Shown piece by piece: positions 17,646-25,187 of a DNA stretch of 64,000 nt. Origin of the DNA: Taishania pollutisoli (GTDB lineage Bacteria > Bacteroidota > Bacteroidia > Flavobacteriales_D > Crocinitomicaceae). Below the pieces are notes generated by a model. It was not told where the DNA came from. It searched no databases and was given only the letters and a program-made list of their open reading frames with translations. The stretch's first letter is position 1. Each line of letters opens with the position of its first letter. The DNA is taken from contig NZ_JACVEL010000002.1 of assembly GCF_014518315.1 (NCBI RefSeq), forward strand, positions 433,534 to 497,533, in the 5' to 3' direction. A program made the translations under genes and the position numbers.

Positions 17646-18632
17646 TTACCTCACCAACTGAATGAAACCGCTTTGGTGTTTTTGTTTACTACTTACTTCA
17701 TATTTAAAAATGTAATAATACACTCCGTCCGGGCAATTGCTTCCATTCCATATGGGATTATCCTTGTTTAACAGAGTAATTACATTTCCCCACCGGTTCA
17801 GTATTTTCACTTCTTTCACAAATCCCAACAGGTCAGAAATATTAATTATATCATTCATCCCATCACCATTGGGAGTAAATACATTTGGAAAAGTTATCTG
17901 AAAATCACAAGGAACAGTGTTATTAGATTCCACTTGATACAAAGAAATGCTATCAACATAATAGTATGGATGAAAATAGAATCCCAAAGAGGATTGCACA
18001 AAAAGTGTATCAATATTTTCATCAAAAAATCCAATGGTTAAGTATTGCTCTCCGCCATCGGCGGTAAATGTTCCTTCTATTTTTGTCCAGTTAATGGTGT
18101 CGGTAATTGGAACTCCTGTATATTTGATCTGAGGATTATTTATAATTCTACTTGTATTTTGTTGATAAGGATTATCAGTAGAAAAATAGGCACCTAATTT
18201 ACTTAATCCGTGCGTTGAATAATCGGCTAATGAAACATACATACTGAAACGATATTCTATACAAGGTTTCAACGGAGAAATTAATTCAGTTCTAAAATAT
18301 TCATATTCCAATCCACTGCCATCCATAACAGGAATAAAACCGGCATAGCCATCTCCATAAAATGTTTCCTGATGTCCCCAAAAATTATTTGGTATCCATA
18401 CTGAGTTCCAAGTACCATTATTATCATTATTACAACGATGATAATAATCCGGTGATGCCAATGTAGGTATCCACCAACCTCTTGCGCGTTCAAATTGCCC
18501 ATTATTCATTTCAGCACTTACAGGGCATTCAGAATATTCTTCAAAACTTCCGTTATACACGAGGTTCTGTTCCTGAGCATTCAAAAGATGACTAAAGAAT
18601 AATAAAATGATATGTAAAACAAAACGGTTCAC
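17646..18632 (-). CDS. Secreted protein with T9SS type B (gliding-associated) C-terminal domain, copy A
   Basis: A 328-residue protein with a GTG start, forced by an in-frame TGA directly upstream. A signal peptide (1-19, LLNAQ) is followed by a jelly-roll-like domain, residues 20-235, with NLVYNGSFEEYSECP, ARGWWIPTLASPDYYHRC and YRFSMYVSLADYS, seen in Bacteroidota surface proteins. The C-terminal 85 residues (FPNVFTPNGDGMND, ILNRWGNVI, CPDGVYYYIFKY) are a CHU_C/type B T9SS sorting domain. It precedes the S74 protein on the same strand and diverges from an HTH gene across the 140-bp element. It is paralogous to 19259-20206, with the same layout and the same GTG start. Confidence 0.82.
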   Translation of the reverse strand: MNRFVLHIILLFFSHLLNAQEQNLVYNGSFEEYSECPVSAEMNNGQFERARGWWIPTLASPDYYHRCNNDNNGTWNSVWIPNNFWGHQETFYGDGYAGFIPVMDGSGLEYEYFRTELISPLKPCIEYRFSMYVSLADYSTHGLSKLGAYFSTDNPYQQNTSRIINNPQIKYTGVPITDTINWTKIEGTFTADGGEQYLTIGFFDENIDTLFVQSSLGFYFHPYYYVDSISLYQVESNNTVPCDFQITFPNVFTPNGDGMNDIINISDLLGFVKEVKILNRWGNVITLLNKDNPIWNGSNCPDGVYYYIFKYEVSSKQKHQSGFIQLVR

Positions 18633-18647
18633 TCAATTAAATGAAGG

Positions 18648-18787
18648 TTGTTTATAAAATTAGTTATTTTCTTTCATTTCGCAGAAAGCGAGCGTGTAAA
18701 AGCGCTTATACTCTATAAACGAATGAACAAGGGGAATAGTTGGTCTGTCTGTTTTGTAGCATTGAGTTTTATGTTTTCGATATAAAT
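18648..18787. repeat. 140-bp conserved intergenic element, copy A
   Basis: This block matches 20218-20357 at every position except three that I can see (C/A near 18675, C/T near 18689, A/G near 18760), with no gaps. It lies between a minus-strand type B T9SS gene and a plus-strand HTH gene in both places. The flanking coding sequences are much more diverged, so the element is unusually conserved. It contains a near-palindrome at 18696-18711. Confidence 0.9.
18696..18711. promoter_or_regulatory. Near-palindrome, possible operator (copy A)
   Basis: GTAAAAGCGCTTATAC pairs in 7 of 8 positions around an AGCGCT centre. It is identical in copy B and sits between divergent genes, one of which encodes an HTH protein. 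Use as an operator is inference. Confidence 0.35.
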
Positions 18788-18831
18788 ATACGACAATAAT
18801 GTCATATTTATGTTTTTTTGTTTATTGAATT

Positions 18832-19071
18832 TTGTATGTGCCTGTTGAATTTGAAAATAGCAGAGAAATTCTACCAAAAATTGGAGATAAAATTCGTAAA
18901 CTTAGAATGTCAAAAAATCTAAGTCAATCTCAACTCGCTTTTGAAGTTGGAACAACATTACGTCAAATACAACGCATTGAAGTTGGAACAGTCAATGCTG
19001 GTATTCTTTACTACATACAGATCGCAAAAGTTTTAGATATAGAGTTTCACGATTTTTTTGAATCACTTTAA
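18832..19071 (+). CDS. XRE-family HTH regulator, copy A
   Basis: A 79-residue protein made almost only of a helix-turn-helix domain: KIGDKIRKLRMSKNLSQSQLAFEVG, then TLRQIQRIEVGTVNAG and YYIQIAKVLDIEFHDFF. This is the five-helix Cro/C1 fold with SQSQLAFE as helix 2 and LRQIQRIE as the recognition helix. The frame opens after a TGA at 18826, so it must start at TTG 18832 or GTG 18838. It diverges from the type B gene across the 140-bp element, a layout expected of an autoregulator of the pair. It is similar to but clearly diverged from 20386-20652. Confidence 0.78.
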   Translation: MYVPVEFENSREILPKIGDKIRKLRMSKNLSQSQLAFEVGTTLRQIQRIEVGTVNAGILYYIQIAKVLDIEFHDFFESL

Positions 19072-19075
19072 TAAG

Positions 19076-19246
19076 AAAATTCCACTTCGTTCCAAAAATG
19101 TTGTTGTTGGAGCCATTCTGATTATCTCCACTCCGAGACCAGTACTCGATACTATTGGTACCTTGTCCACCTCCTGCAGGTGGAAGCTGACCATACGTGT
19201 TACTTCCAAAAAGTAACAGGGTCATAAAAATGATACTTTTTTTCAT
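19076..19246 (-). pseudogene. 5' remnant of an S74/T9SS gene, paralogue of 14549-17632
   Basis: The first 57 or so codons encode a signal peptide (MKKSIIFMTLLLFGSNTYGQ) and GGGQGTNSIEYWSRSGDNQN then IFGTKWN, matching the N-terminus of the 1027-residue S74 protein. The similarity stops near 19076, five bases from the stop codon of the HTH gene on the other strand. Beyond that the frame only reads the antisense of the HTH gene. The spacing to the upstream type B gene (12 bp) matches copy A (13 bp). A module with a full S74 gene was evidently duplicated, and this copy then lost its 3' 95%. Confidence 0.8.
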
Positions 19247-19258
19247 GTTTGATAAGTT

Positions 19259-20206
19259 TTACCTTATCAACTGAATAAAACCTGTTTGTTTTTCTTTTTT
19301 ATTATTTATTTGGTATTCCAGCACATAGAAGTACACTCCTTCTGTCAGTTTTTCTCCTGATTGCGGCCATAGTAATTCTGAATCTGAGTTTTTGTACACA
19401 ATATTTCCCCAACGATTCAAAATTGTAAACGTTGCTCCCGATGGTAGTTGCAATTTAAAAAAATCGTTGATTCCATCACTGTTTGCCGTCACTACATTGG
19501 GAATAGTAAATTCCAACTTGCACAGGTCCGATTCTACCACAGAAATATCATCCCAGTAATAGCCAGCGTGAATATCTTCAGGATGAACTAAATTTGGATA
19601 TGCAGGTTGAACAGGATAATAAATGTAATTATCCCATTCATCAAACATTCCAATCGTGAGAAATTGCTCTCCACCTTTTGCGAGATAACACGTGGTTAAA
19701 CATTGCCAGTTAGCGGTATCGTTTTTAATTCCTTCAAAATAGGCATCCGCTTCCGTCCACCGTTGTAAATCATTCCGGTAGAGTGTGTCTTTTGTAAAAC
19801 GAATACCTAACTTTTCAACCCAGTACTGAGAAGTTTCAGTTAGACTGACATAAACAGAGATTAAATACAATTTATTTGCTTTCAATGATTCCGACAAACG
19901 ACATTCCATGTATTCAGAACCACTACCAAAATTGATGGAATGTGCATATCCATTACCTATTTTAGGATATTGATAACCAACAGCATTCTGAGGAATCGTA
20001 TTATAAATATAAGTAGCGCACAGATTCATATAATCACTTGTCGCTAAGTTAGCTTTGAACCATCCTGTGGCATAATTCAATTGCCCCTCATAATCAGGGC
20101 ATTCAGTGTACTCATCAAAGCTCGGATTCGGCACCAGATTTTCTTGTGCTTTCAATGAAACAACAATAAAGAGTAAAATGATGGTATGTAAAACAGGTTT
20201 TATCAC
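19259..20206 (-). CDS. Secreted protein with T9SS type B C-terminal domain, copy B
   Basis: This 315-residue paralogue of 17646-18632 also starts at GTG, with no in-frame ATG upstream. Signal peptide 1-20 (VVSLKAQ); jelly-roll-like region with NLVPNPSFDEYTECPDYEG, ATGWFKANLATSDYMNLC and LYLISVYVSLTETSQYW; then a type B sorting domain (IPNVVTANSDGINDFF, ILNRWGNIVY, LTEGVYFYVLEYQ). The canonical TPNGDG of the sorting domain is TANSDG here. Its former downstream partner survives only as a fragment, so this protein now lacks a full S74 companion. Its role is probably adhesion or matrix binding, but this is not shown. Confidence 0.82.
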   Translation of the reverse strand: MIKPVLHTIILLFIVVSLKAQENLVPNPSFDEYTECPDYEGQLNYATGWFKANLATSDYMNLCATYIYNTIPQNAVGYQYPKIGNGYAHSINFGSGSEYMECRLSESLKANKLYLISVYVSLTETSQYWVEKLGIRFTKDTLYRNDLQRWTEADAYFEGIKNDTANWQCLTTCYLAKGGEQFLTIGMFDEWDNYIYYPVQPAYPNLVHPEDIHAGYYWDDISVVESDLCKLEFTIPNVVTANSDGINDFFKLQLPSGATFTILNRWGNIVYKNSDSELLWPQSGEKLTEGVYFYVLEYQINNKKEKQTGFIQLIR

Positions 20207-20217
20207 ACGTGATAAGA

Positions 20218-20357
20218 TTGTTTATAAAATTAGTTATTTTCTTTAATTTCGCAGAAAGTGAGCGTGTAAAAGCGCTTATACTCTATAAACGAATGAACAA
20301 GGGGAATAGTTGGTCTGTCTGTTTTGTGGCATTGAGTTTTATGTTTTCGATATAAAT
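20218..20357. repeat. 140-bp conserved intergenic element, copy B
   Basis: This is the second copy of the element at 18648-18787: same length, no gaps and three mismatches by eye. It is in the same position and orientation relative to a type B T9SS gene (11 bp away) and an HTH gene (28 bp away). Confidence 0.9.
20266..20281. promoter_or_regulatory. Near-palindrome, possible operator (copy B)
   Basis: Identical to 18696-18711: GTAAAAGCGCTTATAC, 7 of 8 pairs. Binding by the adjacent HTH protein is inference. Confidence 0.35.
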
Positions 20358-20385
20358 GTAGTAAAAATATTTTTAACGCTCAAAT

Positions 20386-20652
20386 ATGAGCGAAATTAAT
20401 TTTACTATTCGACCATATTTGGATATGGTTATTGAACAGGATAAAATTTTTCTTCAACGACTTGGAAAAAGAATTTCTGAGTTAAGATTGCGTTATAAGT
20501 TAACCAAAGTTCAATTGGCTTTTGAAATTAACACAAGCGAAAGCAATATACGGAGAATTGAAAAAGGTCAAATAAATGTTGGTATTATTACGCTTAACAA
20601 AATTGCAGAAGTTTTCAATATTTCTCTATCTGAGCTTGTTAGGTTTGATTAG
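20386..20652 (+). CDS. XRE-family HTH regulator, copy B
   Basis: An 88-residue protein with an ATG start. After about 22 leading residues the HTH fold runs RLGKRISELRLRYKLTKVQLAFEIN, SESNIRRIEKGQINVG and LNKIAEVFNISLSELV. It shares the QLAFE helix and RRIE/QRIE recognition helix with copy A, but most surface residues differ, so the two regulators may have different targets. It diverges from copy B of the type B gene across the 140-bp element. No effector domain is present. Confidence 0.8.
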   Translation: MSEINFTIRPYLDMVIEQDKIFLQRLGKRISELRLRYKLTKVQLAFEINTSESNIRRIEKGQINVGIITLNKIAEVFNISLSELVRFD

Positions 20653-20749
20653 ACCTTGTTTAGCTTTGTCTGAGGGTGGTTTTTCTTATTATTTATTTTT
20701 TTCCTGTCTATCAGCTATGTCTTATGTGCAGAATAAAATCCCTGCGCTA

Positions 20750-21367
20750 CTATAACCCGATAAAATTCCGCATCAGTGTTTCTCCTGCTTCATAGCTTTT
20801 TTCCGGGTGGTATTGCACGCCGAAAATGTTCTCGTGTTGAAATGCGGAAGTAAATGTCTCTTCAAAATGAGTTGTGTTCAGAATGTTGTTGCGGTTGTTG
20901 CAGATGACATGGTAGCTGTGTACGAAATAAAACTCTTCTCCTGTTGAAATTCCCTCCATGATCGGGCTTTCTTTTTCTACAGATACCTGGTTCCATCCGG
21001 TGTGCGGAACTTTGAAGCGCAATGAATCGTTTACCCGGAACCGTTTGACCGAAGCATCCACCCAGTTTAATCCTTTGTAGTTGCCTTCTTCGCTTTCCGT
21101 GCACATCAGTTGCATTCCCAGGCAAATGCCCAATACCGGGGTTTTGTCTACCAGTACTTTTTTGTTTAATACATCGATCAAACCGCGTTGAGCAAGGTTT
21201 TCCATGGCTTTCCCGAAATGGCCTACTCCGGGCAAGAGAATCTTGTCAGCTGTCTCAAGGGCTGTTAATGAATCGGAAACAACAGCATCTGCTCCGATCC
21301 GTTTGAGTTTTTTGATAACGGAAAATAAATTTCCCATTCCATAATCGACAACAACAACTCGCTGCAT
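20750..21367 (-). CDS. hisH: Imidazole glycerol phosphate synthase, glutaminase subunit HisH
   Basis: HisH is a class I glutamine amidotransferase that feeds ammonia to HisF in histidine synthesis. The start is ATG 21367 (205 residues, MQRVVVVDYGMGN); an upstream extension of the frame overlaps the divergent bshB1 promoter and is unlike the family. The catalytic Cys is in VLGICLGMQLM near residue 80, and the His and Glu in FGVQYHPEKS near the C-terminus. No hisF or other his gene is adjacent. An isolated hisH-like gene can also serve sugar amidation, so the pathway is less certain than the enzyme class. Confidence 0.88.
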   Translation of the reverse strand: MQRVVVVDYGMGNLFSVIKKLKRIGADAVVSDSLTALETADKILLPGVGHFGKAMENLAQRGLIDVLNKKVLVDKTPVLGICLGMQLMCTESEEGNYKGLNWVDASVKRFRVNDSLRFKVPHTGWNQVSVEKESPIMEGISTGEEFYFVHSYHVICNNRNNILNTTHFEETFTSAFQHENIFGVQYHPEKSYEAGETLMRNFIGL

Positions 21368-21413
21368 GGTTTTGTATTTGATGGTAAAGGTATAATAATT
21401 ATCGATTGTATGA

Positions 21414-21447
21414 TTGAATAAAAAGTGCATTGTATTTCGTACTTTTG
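21414..21447 (+). promoter_or_regulatory. Putative bshB1 promoter
   Basis: TACTTTTG at 21440-21447 matches TAnnTTTG, and TTG at 21414-21416 lies 23 nt upstream. The bshB1 ATG follows at 21465. Confidence 0.5.
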
Positions 21448-21464
21448 TAGGGAAAAACGAGGTT

Positions 21465-22181
21465 ATGAAATTAGATATTCTTGCATTTGCAGCACATCCC
21501 GACGATATAGAGATCTCAGCATCCGGAACGCTGATAAAACACATTCAAAACGGAAAAACAGTTGGAATTGTAGACCTTACACAGGGGGAGTTGGGAACGA
21601 GGGGGACCATTGAAACAAGATATGCGGAAGCTGCAGAAGCTTCCAGGCTGATGGGATTGCATTACCGTACCAATTTAAAAATGGCGGACGGATTCTTTGA
21701 AGACAATGCGGAAAACCGTTTGGCGATTATCCGGGAAATCAGAAAGTGCAGACCTGAAATCGTCCTGGCAAATTCGATTACAGACCGTCATCCGGATCAC
21801 GGAAGAGCTTCCAAACTCGTTTCAGATGCCTGCTTTTTTGCCGGATTGGAAAAAATCCGTACAGAACTGGATGGAGAACAGCAACAGGCTTACCGCCCGA
21901 AAGCAGTGTACCATTACATTCAGGATCGCTATATTGAACCTGACTTTGTAGTAGATGTTACACCATTTGCCGAACAAAAAATGGAGGTTCTTAAGGCATT
22001 CCGTACGCAATTTTACGATCCGAATACCGATGCACCGAAGACACCGATTTCCGGAAAGGAATTTTTTGACTTCATCAAGGGAAGAATGTCCAACATGGGA
22101 CGCCCGATCGGGGTCGAGTATGCCGAAGGATTTACCGTAGAGCGGTTTATCGGTGTTGAAGACCTGTTAGCGTTGAAATAA
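21465..22181 (+). CDS. bshB1: Bacillithiol biosynthesis deacetylase BshB1
   Basis: A LmbE/PIG-L family zinc deacetylase that removes the acetyl group from GlcNAc-malate in bacillithiol synthesis, a low-molecular-weight thiol used by many Bacteroidota. The start at ATG 21465 (238 residues, MKLDILAFAAHPDDIE) places the zinc motif AHPDD at residues 10-14. Other family blocks are DLTQGELGTRG near 43, ITDRHPDHGRAS near 108 and a C-terminal GVEYAEGF. The frame extends upstream but a promoter-like box occupies that part. Its 3' end overlaps the convergent glycosyltransferase gene by 35 bp. Confidence 0.93.
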   Translation: MKLDILAFAAHPDDIEISASGTLIKHIQNGKTVGIVDLTQGELGTRGTIETRYAEAAEASRLMGLHYRTNLKMADGFFEDNAENRLAIIREIRKCRPEIVLANSITDRHPDHGRASKLVSDACFFAGLEKIRTELDGEQQQAYRPKAVYHYIQDRYIEPDFVVDVTPFAEQKMEVLKAFRTQFYDPNTDAPKTPISGKEFFDFIKGRMSNMGRPIGVEYAEGFTVERFIGVEDLLALK

Positions 22182-24129
22182 CCGTCGGATAAACAGGACC
22201 TGAGACGGCATATTTGTATGGATTTCCTTCTCGCAGACGAATGAGTACATCTTCAATGTAAAATGGAGTTTTAGCTTTGTTCCAGATCATGATTTTAAGT
22301 TGATTGTTTCGGATGTAATCCAGTTTAGAAACCGTCATGGAGTGAAAGATTTTTCCCCGGTCACTGTTCGCATCCGGAATATAGGTGCTTCCTCCTGTCC
22401 ACATCAATGTAGAGTCGTTGTCGGTAACCATTGCCGTAATGATTACTTCTTTTCCCGGGACTAATCCCTTTGTCGTGACTTCGATATCAATAATGTTGTG
22501 AGGAGCAGCGGTAATGTCTTTCAGGTCGAACACAATTTCGGGCCCCCATTCGGTGATTGAATCCATCCTGTAGTACCAGTGATTATCTATGGTTGTCCTG
22601 TTTTTCTCATCGGTATTTATCCAGCTTTTTGGCAGACGGGAAGGTTCCCAGTGATGAATGACAGGGGTGTGACTTCTTTTTCCTTTTTTTGAAAAAACAT
22701 AAATGACGTTCACCTGATTGGTTTGTTGCTGTTCGATGACCGGGAAATAATGTTGAATCAACGGAACTATTTCCGGTGGATTGTCAAATGACAGTACGCA
22801 GTATAACCGATCACTTTTTTGTGAAACAGAATCCAGGTAGTGAAGGAGCTGTGCATTGTCTGTAAATGTATATTTATCAAATGGCACCGGGTACGTTCGG
22901 TGTTGCTGATCAAAATCTGAAAAACGAAAATCAGTGGCAATCAACGCGGGAATCTCCGGGTATTTTTTTCGTACAACTTCCAGTTCATCCAATGCGGAAG
23001 TATACCCGACCTGGTAATTGACCTGGTAATGTTTTCTGACATAAATCAGTGTCAACGTATTGGTTAGTACGATCGCTGCAACAAGTATTGCATTGTAAAC
23101 AGGTTTTAGTTGTTTCAGCCAGCCAAACAGAAATAAGTAAATCGTGAAATGTGTGAAAATAAGCACGGAAAACTGAAGAATCGGATTTTTGTACACCGAA
23201 TAAAAATAACAGATCAAAAACGGCGTAATAAACCAGCATAGCAAGAAATAAAACCGGTATTTCGACTTGTTAACAGTCGATTCTCCTGGTACGGAACGCC
23301 CCCCGTACCAGCCCAAAAAAAGAATGAAAAAAATCAAAGCGATTGACCACCGGGAGTAATGTCCCAGGTATGCCAGGTAATCTATGATAAAGCCAGGATC
23401 GGGTGGAAGTAACCACCCGTCACCACCTCCGACACCTCCCTTACTCATGTGAAAGAACAGGATGGGAAGATGGGGGATGTAGAGTAGTCCGATTGTAACT
23501 CCCGCTATGATGTACTTTAGAATAAACGTTCGCGGGATAAGGGGAAGAACAGAAATTCCGATGACACCTGCGATCAGCATATTCACATAATGATTGTAGG
23601 CGCAGGCAGTTCCTGCCAGAACGAATAAAATCCAGTTCCACCAAAACCGTCGCTCCGGACGTTGAATGAAATTGGTGACTGCCAGTACCAGTAACAAGGT
23701 GAAAAACAACCCGGAAGCGTAAGGACGGGCATAAACACCGTAGAGAACAGTATATTGAGTGGTAGCCAGAAATGCGGCTGAAACCAAGCCCGCTGTTTCG
23801 CTGGACCATTGTTTTACGACGCGATAAACCAGGTAAACGCTTGCAATGCTCATCAGTACAAACGGAAACTTAACAACCCAGGTGGCAGTCCCGAATAAGT
23901 GTACCCAATAGAACAGGAATAGTTGTACTCCAGCCGGGTGAAAATCGGGGAGAACTCCGTGTGTGATTAAATCGTCTGTGTTGGAATAGGCTGTTCTGAC
24001 GATGGCACTGTATTCATCGTGAAAAAATTGTAACTCAAAAAAATTATAAAACCGAAGAATGCCCGCAATAATCAGGATTCCCGACAAAATAATGTGATTG
24101 TTTCGGAGCGTAATTTTCGGATAGAGCAT
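22147..24129 (-). CDS. Membrane glycosyltransferase, GT39/ArnT-like
   Basis: A 660-residue polytopic protein. Residues 15-400 contain about ten to twelve hydrophobic segments with polyprenyl-sugar transferase features: an early FFHDEYS (acidic pair in the first external loop, about residue 36-40) and the Pro/Gly-rich loop GVLPDFHPAGVQLF. The C-terminal 250 residues are soluble and beta-rich. It most likely moves a lipid-linked sugar onto a surface lipid, glycan or protein; the acceptor cannot be told. It overlaps bshB1 tail to tail by 35 bp, which is rare for genes of this size. Confidence 0.75.
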   Translation of the reverse strand: MLYPKITLRNNHIILSGILIIAGILRFYNFFELQFFHDEYSAIVRTAYSNTDDLITHGVLPDFHPAGVQLFLFYWVHLFGTATWVVKFPFVLMSIASVYLVYRVVKQWSSETAGLVSAAFLATTQYTVLYGVYARPYASGLFFTLLLVLAVTNFIQRPERRFWWNWILFVLAGTACAYNHYVNMLIAGVIGISVLPLIPRTFILKYIIAGVTIGLLYIPHLPILFFHMSKGGVGGGDGWLLPPDPGFIIDYLAYLGHYSRWSIALIFFILFLGWYGGRSVPGESTVNKSKYRFYFLLCWFITPFLICYFYSVYKNPILQFSVLIFTHFTIYLFLFGWLKQLKPVYNAILVAAIVLTNTLTLIYVRKHYQVNYQVGYTSALDELEVVRKKYPEIPALIATDFRFSDFDQQHRTYPVPFDKYTFTDNAQLLHYLDSVSQKSDRLYCVLSFDNPPEIVPLIQHYFPVIEQQQTNQVNVIYVFSKKGKRSHTPVIHHWEPSRLPKSWINTDEKNRTTIDNHWYYRMDSITEWGPEIVFDLKDITAAPHNIIDIEVTTKGLVPGKEVIITAMVTDNDSTLMWTGGSTYIPDANSDRGKIFHSMTVSKLDYIRNNQLKIMIWNKAKTPFYIEDVLIRLREGNPYKYAVSGPVYPTVISTLTGLQHR

Positions 24130-24135
24130 TTACAA

Positions 24136-24181
24136 AGTTACTTTTTTTCCGGTTGATGGTTCTTTTCTGAAAAAAGTAACT
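24136..24181. repeat. 12-bp perfect inverted repeat
   Basis: AGTTACTTTTTT (24136-24147) and AAAAAAGTAACT (24170-24181) are perfect inverted copies 22 nt apart, between two divergent genes. Function unknown. A separate 12-bp palindrome, CTATACGTATAG, lies at 24229-24240. Confidence 0.6.
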
Positions 24182-24278
24182 GAAAATTTTCATTCAGGCA
24201 GGAGTGCTTTCAACGGCTATTTTTCCGGCTATACGTATAGTTCGAATTAATTTTAATAATTTCGACCAATAGATTGAT

Positions 24279-24818
24279 ATGAAAATGAAGAAAATTGCTC
24301 TTTTACTGATTGTTACCCTGGGATTGGTTGTGAACGGAATCGCACAATCGGGGAAAATCAGAACTTATACCTCCGAAGACTGGGACCATTGGGAAGTGAA
24401 TTGTGGAAGTAATTCGGGAAAAATCAAAACCTATACTTCTGAAGATTGGGATTATTGGGAATATACCTATGCCGGAGTTTCCGGAAAAATCAGAACGTAC
24501 ACTTCTGAAGACTGGGATTACTGGGAACTGGATGGGGGAGCGATCAAAATCAGAACCTATACTTCCGAAGATTGGGACTATTGGGAGATTACCGGATCAG
24601 GAACTTCATTAAAAATGAGAACGTATACTTCAGAGGATTGGGACTACTGGGAATATTCGGGAGATGCTTCCGGGAAAATCAGAACGTATACTTCCGAAGA
24701 CTGGGATTACTGGGAAATCTCAGGTAATCTTGCTTCGTTGAGTCCCCAAAAACAACTGGCTGTGATGTTTGTTGCCATTTTCACCAGTAGCATTCATATG
24801 CGTGGAATCAATAAATAA
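24279..24818 (+). CDS. Secreted hexarepeat protein (KIRTYTSEDWDYWE repeats)
   Basis: A 179-residue protein of no family I can name with confidence. A signal peptide (1-23, VNGIAQS) is followed by six near-identical repeats of K-[IM]-[RK]-TYTSEDWD-[YH]-WE starting at residues 26, 48, 70, 90, 112 and 133, with variable 6-8 residue linkers rich in Gly, Ser and Thr. The repeats have an aromatic-acidic core that suggests a short beta hairpin each, stacking into a sheet or solenoid. The final 30 residues are different and include a hydrophobic stretch, LAVMFVAIFTSSIHM. It has its own upstream region with a perfect palindrome at 24229-24240. Confidence 0.8.
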   Translation: MKMKKIALLLIVTLGLVVNGIAQSGKIRTYTSEDWDHWEVNCGSNSGKIKTYTSEDWDYWEYTYAGVSGKIRTYTSEDWDYWELDGGAIKIRTYTSEDWDYWEITGSGTSLKMRTYTSEDWDYWEYSGDASGKIRTYTSEDWDYWEISGNLASLSPQKQLAVMFVAIFTSSIHMRGINK

Positions 24819-25153
24819 GTTATGTGATTTGTTCAACCACGGATTTACAGATTAGGTATATTGAACATACTGTCGTTAATCTCACAGATTTCAAATGCAA
24901 AATTTTTCACTACTTTGAGAGAATAGAGTAGACATTTCAACCTATTTTGAGTGTTTTTTGTTTATCTGTACCATATTGTTTTTGTATCCGTGTTCGTCTG
25001 TGGTCAATACGTTGTGAAGCCATAGAGCTGAGTAATTGACGGATAATATCCGGGAAGATGTGTGTTTGAACACTTTAATGGAATGCGTTCCGTTTTTTAG
25101 AGTATCATTTTTAAACTTTTTGTTATTTCCTAAAACGGTTAAATTAAAATCCG
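24819..25153. other. Gene-free stretch before the purF-like gene
   Basis: I see no convincing gene. Two short phrases, one at 24834-24853 containing AACCACGGATT and one at 24985-25006 containing TATCCGTG then CTGTGGTC, look like inverted, degenerate copies of one interspersed intergenic motif. The minus-strand open frame at 24942-25208 has no family features and overlaps the promoter of the next gene. Confidence 0.4.
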
Positions 25154-25161
25154 TAAATTTG
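25154..25161 (+). promoter_or_regulatory. Putative -7 box of the purF-like gene
   Basis: TAAATTTG followed by CACC matches TAnnTTTG, 27 nt before the ATG at 25188. No -33 TTG at normal spacing was seen. Confidence 0.5.
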
Positions 25162-25187
25162 CACCTCAATTTAGTTTCCGAATAACG

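Noticed and set aside
18992..19075. C-terminal part of the 84-codon frame that starts at 19246
   Set aside because: Beyond 19076 it is only the antisense of the HTH gene and has no similarity to the S74 protein.
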